Assembly (NCBI GenBank): GCA_963753185.1
Contig: CAVWBO010000007.1
Coordinates: 930,001 to 994,000, forward strand
Direction of reading: 5' to 3'
DNA from: SZUA-442 sp963753185
Lineage (GTDB): Bacteria; Actinomycetota; Acidimicrobiia; Spongiisociales; UBA5794
DNA length: 64,000 bases
Shown here: piece by piece, positions 61,107 to 64,000 of the stretch
How positions within the stretch are numbered: the first letter of the stretch is position 1
Layout: each line of letters begins with the position of its first letter
Notes under the pieces: generated by a model
Databases searched by the model: none
What the model was told of the DNA's origin: nothing
Seen by the model: the letters and a program-made list of their open reading frames with translations, nothing else
Made by a program: the position numbers and the translations under genes

Positions 61107-62859
61107 AGTCGTTCTGCGGGATCGATGTGGGAACGAGGCTCGCGTCCTCCGACTCCTCGATCCACCGAACGACCGTCGAGACCGCCCTCCCCATGCGGTC
61201 CGACACCTCCGTCGAGAGGAGTTGGGCCGATGGAGGACTCTCAGGCCCGACCAGCTGGACATGGACGGTGTCGTCGCTGACGGTGAGATCCGCGACTCGC
61301 AGCGTCGTGTCGTCGCCGAGCCAAACCTCGACTGCCGCGGATGCCCGCCGAATGTCAGCGGATTGCTGGATGACGTTGCGAGCCGTGAACGCAAGCGGTA
61401 TCGAGATGATCAGGACGGCGAACGCGACGGTGGCGAATGCGACGCGTACCCGATTGCGGCTGTGGTAGAGGTGCCCCCACGATCCATAGCCCACGAGGAC
61501 GAACACGATGCCAGCCATGAGCACGATCGAGAAGAGGTTGGTGAGGAAGAGCAACAGGGCTCCGGCGGCCTGGCCGAGGTCGCTCGCATGGAGCGTCACG
61601 CCGATGACGGCGAGCGGTGGGACGAGGGCGATTGCCACGGCGACGCCGGGGAGGGCATCCGTCGATTCGGCTCGTGAGACACCGTATGCCCCTGCCGCGC
61701 CGGCGGCGAGTGCGATGGCGAGATCGAGGAGGGACGGCGCGGTACGGGTGGTCACCTGGCTGTTCAGCACGACCGTCTGAAGGTCCGGAATCGCGGTCGA
61801 CAGGAGCCAGGCAAGACCAACCGATCCGACCGAACCGAGGAACACGACGGTCGCCGAGAACAGCGCCGAACGGGTTCTCCCGTTGATGAGACCTGCAGCG
61901 ACACCGAGGATGGGTGTCATGAGCGGCGCTACGAGCATGGCGCCGATCACAACCGCTGTCGAGTCCGTGCCGATACCGAAGGTGGCGATCGCCGTGGCGA
62001 GTCCCATGAGGATCGCGAAGCGCCACAGCCGGTCTTTCGTCGCACCCATGTGGAGGAACACGCGTTCTTCCACCTGTTCGGCATCGGCCGCGGTCATCTC
62101 CCGACTGGAGAGCCAGTAGGCGATGATCCCGAACGTGTCCGACGGCTCGACGGCGCCTGACGATCCCCGGTGGGTTGCCATGAACCACACAGCGACGGCT
62201 GCACGTCCGAGTGCGATGACCGCACCCCCGACCACCACGACCAGGACCGACTGAGCGGGGAAGAGGAACACGATGAAGGCGAGCGTCAGGGACAGGAGCC
62301 CGCGAATGAACACCCACGAGTTCGCGCCGAGATCGTGCCATCGACGGATACCAGCCCAGATGTCGAGCAATCCACGGGCGGCGACGACGCAGGCGATGAC
62401 AAGGCCGGCGACGACGCGCGTCTGTGATGGCCACACCACGAGCGCGGCGCCTCCGATGAGGACCACGGCCGGTTGGATGAACAGCGATGTGGATGCCTTC
62501 CTGCGAGCGAGCGAGGAGACCTCGAACAAGCCGAAGACGATGAGCCCGAAGCCGATGAGTTCCTCCGTCGCCGTGAACACGTACGGATCGACGGCCACGA
62601 GGAAGAGCACGGCGGCACCGAGCAGTCCCTGGACGATGACGGTACGGGTCTCCACTCCCTTCGCTTGGGCAGGCACCACAGCGGGATGATCCACAGGATC
62701 GAGGCCGCCCCTTACGGGGTCTTCGGCTGTGGGTGGTGCCGGGTCGAGCCAACGGGGATCGAACAGGTCGTCATCACCGATCGGCGCGCGCTCCTCAGGC
62801 ACGATGGGCTCGAGTTCCCCGGTGGACTCGAACAGGTCGGGGCGCTCGTCGTCAACCAC
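61105..62859 (-). CDS. DUF308 (HdeD)-DUF389 fusion membrane protein
   Basis: A 584-residue membrane protein. After 60 acidic residues come six short spans of the DUF308/HdeD type (ATEELIGFGLIVFGLFEVSSL with GAALVVWPSQTRVVAG), then a DUF389 domain (MGATKDRLWRFAILMGLATAIATFGI, seen as WRFAILMGLATAIATFGIG, with GAMLVAPLMTPILGVAAGL and LPGVAVAIALVPPLAVIG) and a C-terminal soluble region of about 100 residues. Neither domain has a settled function. TATGCT (62871-62866) ends 6 nt before GTG 62859, so the longer frame to 63282, which crosses the riboswitch, is rejected. Confidence 0.88.
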   Translation of the reverse strand: MVDDERPDLFESTGELEPIVPEERAPIGDDDLFDPRWLDPAPPTAEDPVRGGLDPVDHPAVVPAQAKGVETRTVIVQGLLGAAVLFLVAVDPYVFTATEELIGFGLIVFGLFEVSSLARRKASTSLFIQPAVVLIGGAALVVWPSQTRVVAGLVIACVVAARGLLDIWAGIRRWHDLGANSWVFIRGLLSLTLAFIVFLFPAQSVLVVVVGGAVIALGRAAVAVWFMATHRGSSGAVEPSDTFGIIAYWLSSREMTAADAEQVEERVFLHMGATKDRLWRFAILMGLATAIATFGIGTDSTAVVIGAMLVAPLMTPILGVAAGLINGRTRSALFSATVVFLGSVGSVGLAWLLSTAIPDLQTVVLNSQVTTRTAPSLLDLAIALAAGAAGAYGVSRAESTDALPGVAVAIALVPPLAVIGVTLHASDLGQAAGALLLFLTNLFSIVLMAGIVFVLVGYGSWGHLYHSRNRVRVAFATVAFAVLIISIPLAFTARNVIQQSADIRRASAAVEVWLGDDTTLRVADLTVSDDTVHVQLVGPESPPSAQLLSTEVSDRMGRAVSTVVRWIEESEDASLVPTSIPQND

Positions 62860-62922
62860 GGTGCCAGCATACGAGCGCGCCGCGGCGACGTCCTCCCCGG
62901 ATTTCCGACGGTACGGGGCGTG

Positions 62923-62928
62923 TATGCT
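62923..62928 (+). promoter_or_regulatory. -10 element of the riboswitch-metZ transcript
   Basis: TATGCT at 62923-62928 is 6 bp before the first paired base of the aptamer, so transcription would begin at or near 62935. The -35 region is weak. The same hexamer on the other strand drives the divergent DUF389 gene. Confidence 0.6.
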
Positions 62929-62933
62929 TCCCG

Positions 62934-63017
62934 CCTCATCAAGAGCAGCTGAGGGACAGGCCCAAGGACGCTGCGGCAACCTGCCTCGCGGCAAGGTGCC
63001 AACGCCTGACGATGAGT
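62934..63017 (+). promoter_or_regulatory. SAM-I (S-box) riboswitch aptamer
   Basis: The core matches SAM-I: ATCAAGAGCAGCTGAGGGAC, then GGCCC, GCGGCAACC and AAGGTGCCAA in the right order. P1 is CTCATC (62935-62940) with GATGAG (63011-63016). P2 is GCAGC (62945-62949) with GCTGC (62970-62974). P3 is a compact hairpin of ACCTGCC with GGCAAGGT around TCGC (62979-62996). P4 is very short or absent, so it may belong to a reduced SAM-I or SAM-I/IV variant. It heads the DUF1737-rhodanese-metZ operon, a normal target for methionine control by S-adenosylmethionine. Confidence 0.92.
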
Positions 63018-63021
63018 TCGA

Positions 63022-63050
63022 GCCTGTCCCGCACATCATGAAAGGGCAGG
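63022..63050 (+). promoter_or_regulatory. Translational expression platform of the SAM riboswitch
   Basis: GCCTGTCCC (63022-63030) is the exact complement of GGGACAGGC inside the aptamer (62953-62961). The same segment can instead pair with the ribosome site GGGCAGG (63044-63050) with one bulged base. These pairings exclude each other. With SAM bound, the aptamer keeps its strand and the free segment can hide the ribosome site (off); without SAM, it pairs with the aptamer and the site is open (on). No terminator hairpin is present, so control should be at translation. Confidence 0.8.
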
Positions 63051-63051
63051 A

Positions 63052-63240
63052 ATGGGCGAATCGACGACGGAGCGCCTCGGGTATCGACTTCTCACCGGAT
63101 CGAGCGACCGTGCCTTCTGCGAGAGGGTTACTCGGGCGCTCGACGACGGATACGAGCTCTACGGACCACCCGCCATTGCCGTCGAGGACGGGGTGGTGGT
63201 CGTAGCCCAGGCGGTCATCCTTCCCCGGGAACACACGTGA
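63052..63240 (+). CDS. DUF1737 domain protein
   Basis: A 62-residue protein matching the DUF1737 pattern: YRLLTGSSDRAFCERVTRALDDGYELYGPPAIA, seen as TGSSDRAFCERV and DDGYELYGPPAIA. These small proteins have a strand-helix-strand core and no known activity. GGGCAGG lies just before the ATG and is the switch target of the riboswitch. Its stop overlaps the rhodanese start by four bases (GTGA), so translation of the whole operon hangs on this ribosome site. Confidence 0.85.
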   Translation: MGESTTERLGYRLLTGSSDRAFCERVTRALDDGYELYGPPAIAVEDGVVVVAQAVILPREHT

Positions 63241-63653
63241 CCTACGCAGGCGACGTCGATCCGACCGCCACGTTCGCGGCACTCGCCGAGGATCCGACCT
63301 CGGTGCTCGTCGACGTTCGTACCAGCGCAGAGCTCGTCTACGTCGGCCATCCGGAGCTCTCGACGATCGGCAAGCGGCTGATCGCCATCGAGTGGCAACA
63401 GTTCCCGACGGGAGCGCAGAACGATGCCTTCGTGGAGCAGCTCGACGCCCAAGGCATCGATCGCGACGCGCCGATCTACTTCATCTGCAGGTCCGGTGCC
63501 CGTTCCCGCTTCGCCGCGATCGTCGCAACGTCCGTCGGGTATGGGAGGGCATACAACGTCGCACACGGTTTCGAGGGGCCAGCGGACGCCAATGGTCATC
63601 GAGGTTCCGTCGCGGGTTGGAAGGCGTCAGGTCTGCCGTGGAGGCAATCGTGA
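63237..63653 (+). CDS. Rhodanese-like sulfurtransferase
   Basis: A 138-residue single rhodanese domain. The active-site loop is CRSGARSR, with the Cys that carries a persulfide; VLVDVRTSAELVYVGHP and AYNVAHGFEG are other family marks. It starts at GTG 63237 and overlaps metZ by four bases (GTGA). Being between DUF1737 and a sulfhydrylase in a SAM-controlled operon, it could supply or detoxify sulfide for homocysteine formation; that is inference. Confidence 0.92.
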   Translation: MTYAGDVDPTATFAALAEDPTSVLVDVRTSAELVYVGHPELSTIGKRLIAIEWQQFPTGAQNDAFVEQLDAQGIDRDAPIYFICRSGARSRFAAIVATSVGYGRAYNVAHGFEGPADANGHRGSVAGWKASGLPWRQS

Positions 63654-64000
63654 CCGATGCACCGCGACGCCGGGCGACCGAGCTCGTCAGGGGCGGGCTC
63701 GAGCGTTCCCCGTGGGATGAGACGTCAGAGGCCCTCATGCTGACCTCGGGGTTTGTGTACGCAACCGCGGAGGAGGCGGAGGCAGCCTTCGCCGGTGAGA
63801 CGGATCGCTACATCTACTCCCGCTATGGGAACCCCACCGTCACGATGTTCCAGGAGCGCATGCGGCTGATCGAAGGGGCCGAGGCGTGCTACGGGACCGC
63901 TTCAGGCATGGCCGCCGTGTTCACGTCGCTCCTCGCGCTCGTGAGCCAAGGGGATCGCATTGTGGCGTCTCGTGGCCTGTTCGGTTCCTGTTTCGTGATC
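63650..64000 (+). CDS. metZ: O-succinylhomoserine sulfhydrylase MetZ, N-terminal part
   Basis: The first 117 residues of a PLP enzyme that joins sulfide to an activated homoserine to give homocysteine. Family marks are TELVRGGLERSPWDETSEAL, here TELVRGGLERSPW, the phosphate-binding start YSRYGNPTVTMFQERM and EGAEACYGTASGMAAVFTSL. The frame is open at the window edge. GTG 63650 lies in the rhodanese stop. MetZ-type enzymes usually take O-succinylhomoserine, so the acyl donor used by MetX at the other end of the window is a fair question. Confidence 0.92.
   Translation, partial: MTDAPRRRATELVRGGLERSPWDETSEALMLTSGFVYATAEEAEAAFAGETDRYIYSRYGNPTVTMFQERMRLIEGAEACYGTASGMAAVFTSLLALVSQGDRIVASRGLFGSCFVI

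Noticed and set aside
62860..63282. N-terminal extension of the DUF389 protein
   Set aside because: It would be encoded antisense to the SAM riboswitch and DUF1737; a leaderless promoter supports GTG 62859.
1..64000. CRISPR arrays, insertion sequences, prophage or toxin-antitoxin modules
   Set aside because: No regularly spaced repeats, transposase or integrase motifs, or paired small toxin genes were seen; the short tandem repeat at 5755 is too short to be CRISPR.

Overview
The window is high-GC, gene-dense bacterial chromosome. A WhiB regulator, a bacterial proteasome activator (Bpa), heavy use of GTG starts and many apparently leaderless transcripts point to Actinomycetota. A deep-branching, Acidimicrobiia-like lineage is my best guess; no rRNA or tRNA gene is present to confirm it. 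I saw no insertion sequence, prophage, CRISPR array or tRNA.

Layout. 1-4.5 kb: end of a nitroreductase, metX, a glutamate racemase fused to a macrodomain, proC and proline dehydrogenase. 4.6-9 kb: a TPM-like membrane protein, PspA, and a membrane-bound Hdr-type iron-sulfur oxidoreductase split by a frameshift. 9-20 kb: an alpha-glucan locus with a GH57 lipoprotein, malG/malF/malE, a divergent LacI repressor with three phased operators, and a GH13 amylase; no ATPase subunit is encoded here. 20-25 kb: a PadR/HAAS pair, pheA, an orphan DNA methyltransferase and NhaA. 25-32 kb: a cation exchanger, PolX, a sulfite-oxidase-like enzyme and a penicillin-acylase-family hydrolase. 32-41 kb: Bpa, PAC2, FHA, CBS-BON, WhiB, a spermidine-synthase-like membrane protein, two GNATs, cyclophilin, a DEAD-box helicase and MscS. 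41-50 kb: HAD and acyl-CoA dehydrogenase, FKBP, a heterodimeric ABC exporter, a CPBP protease. 50-56 kb: an alpha/beta hydrolase with a class V aminotransferase, an ECF sigma factor coupled to an O6-alkylguanine methyltransferase, a DMT transporter and a LiaF-like protein. 56-62.9 kb: a MacB/FtsX-type ABC transporter, an ArsR-type regulator with a small partner, and a DUF308-DUF389 membrane fusion. 62.9-64 kb: a SAM-I riboswitch heading a DUF1737-rhodanese-metZ operon that runs off the end.

Themes. Methionine synthesis brackets the window, with metX at one end and riboswitch-controlled metZ at the other. Many genes overlap by ATGA, GTGA or TGATG, so translational coupling is common. Genes that head operons often have a TAnnnT hexamer 6-8 nt before the start codon, as expected for leaderless mRNAs; I used this to choose starts. 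Four otherwise well-conserved genes carry five frameshifts, all explained by one extra base each. This looks more like a sequence-error signature or recent decay than like biology, but it deserves checking.
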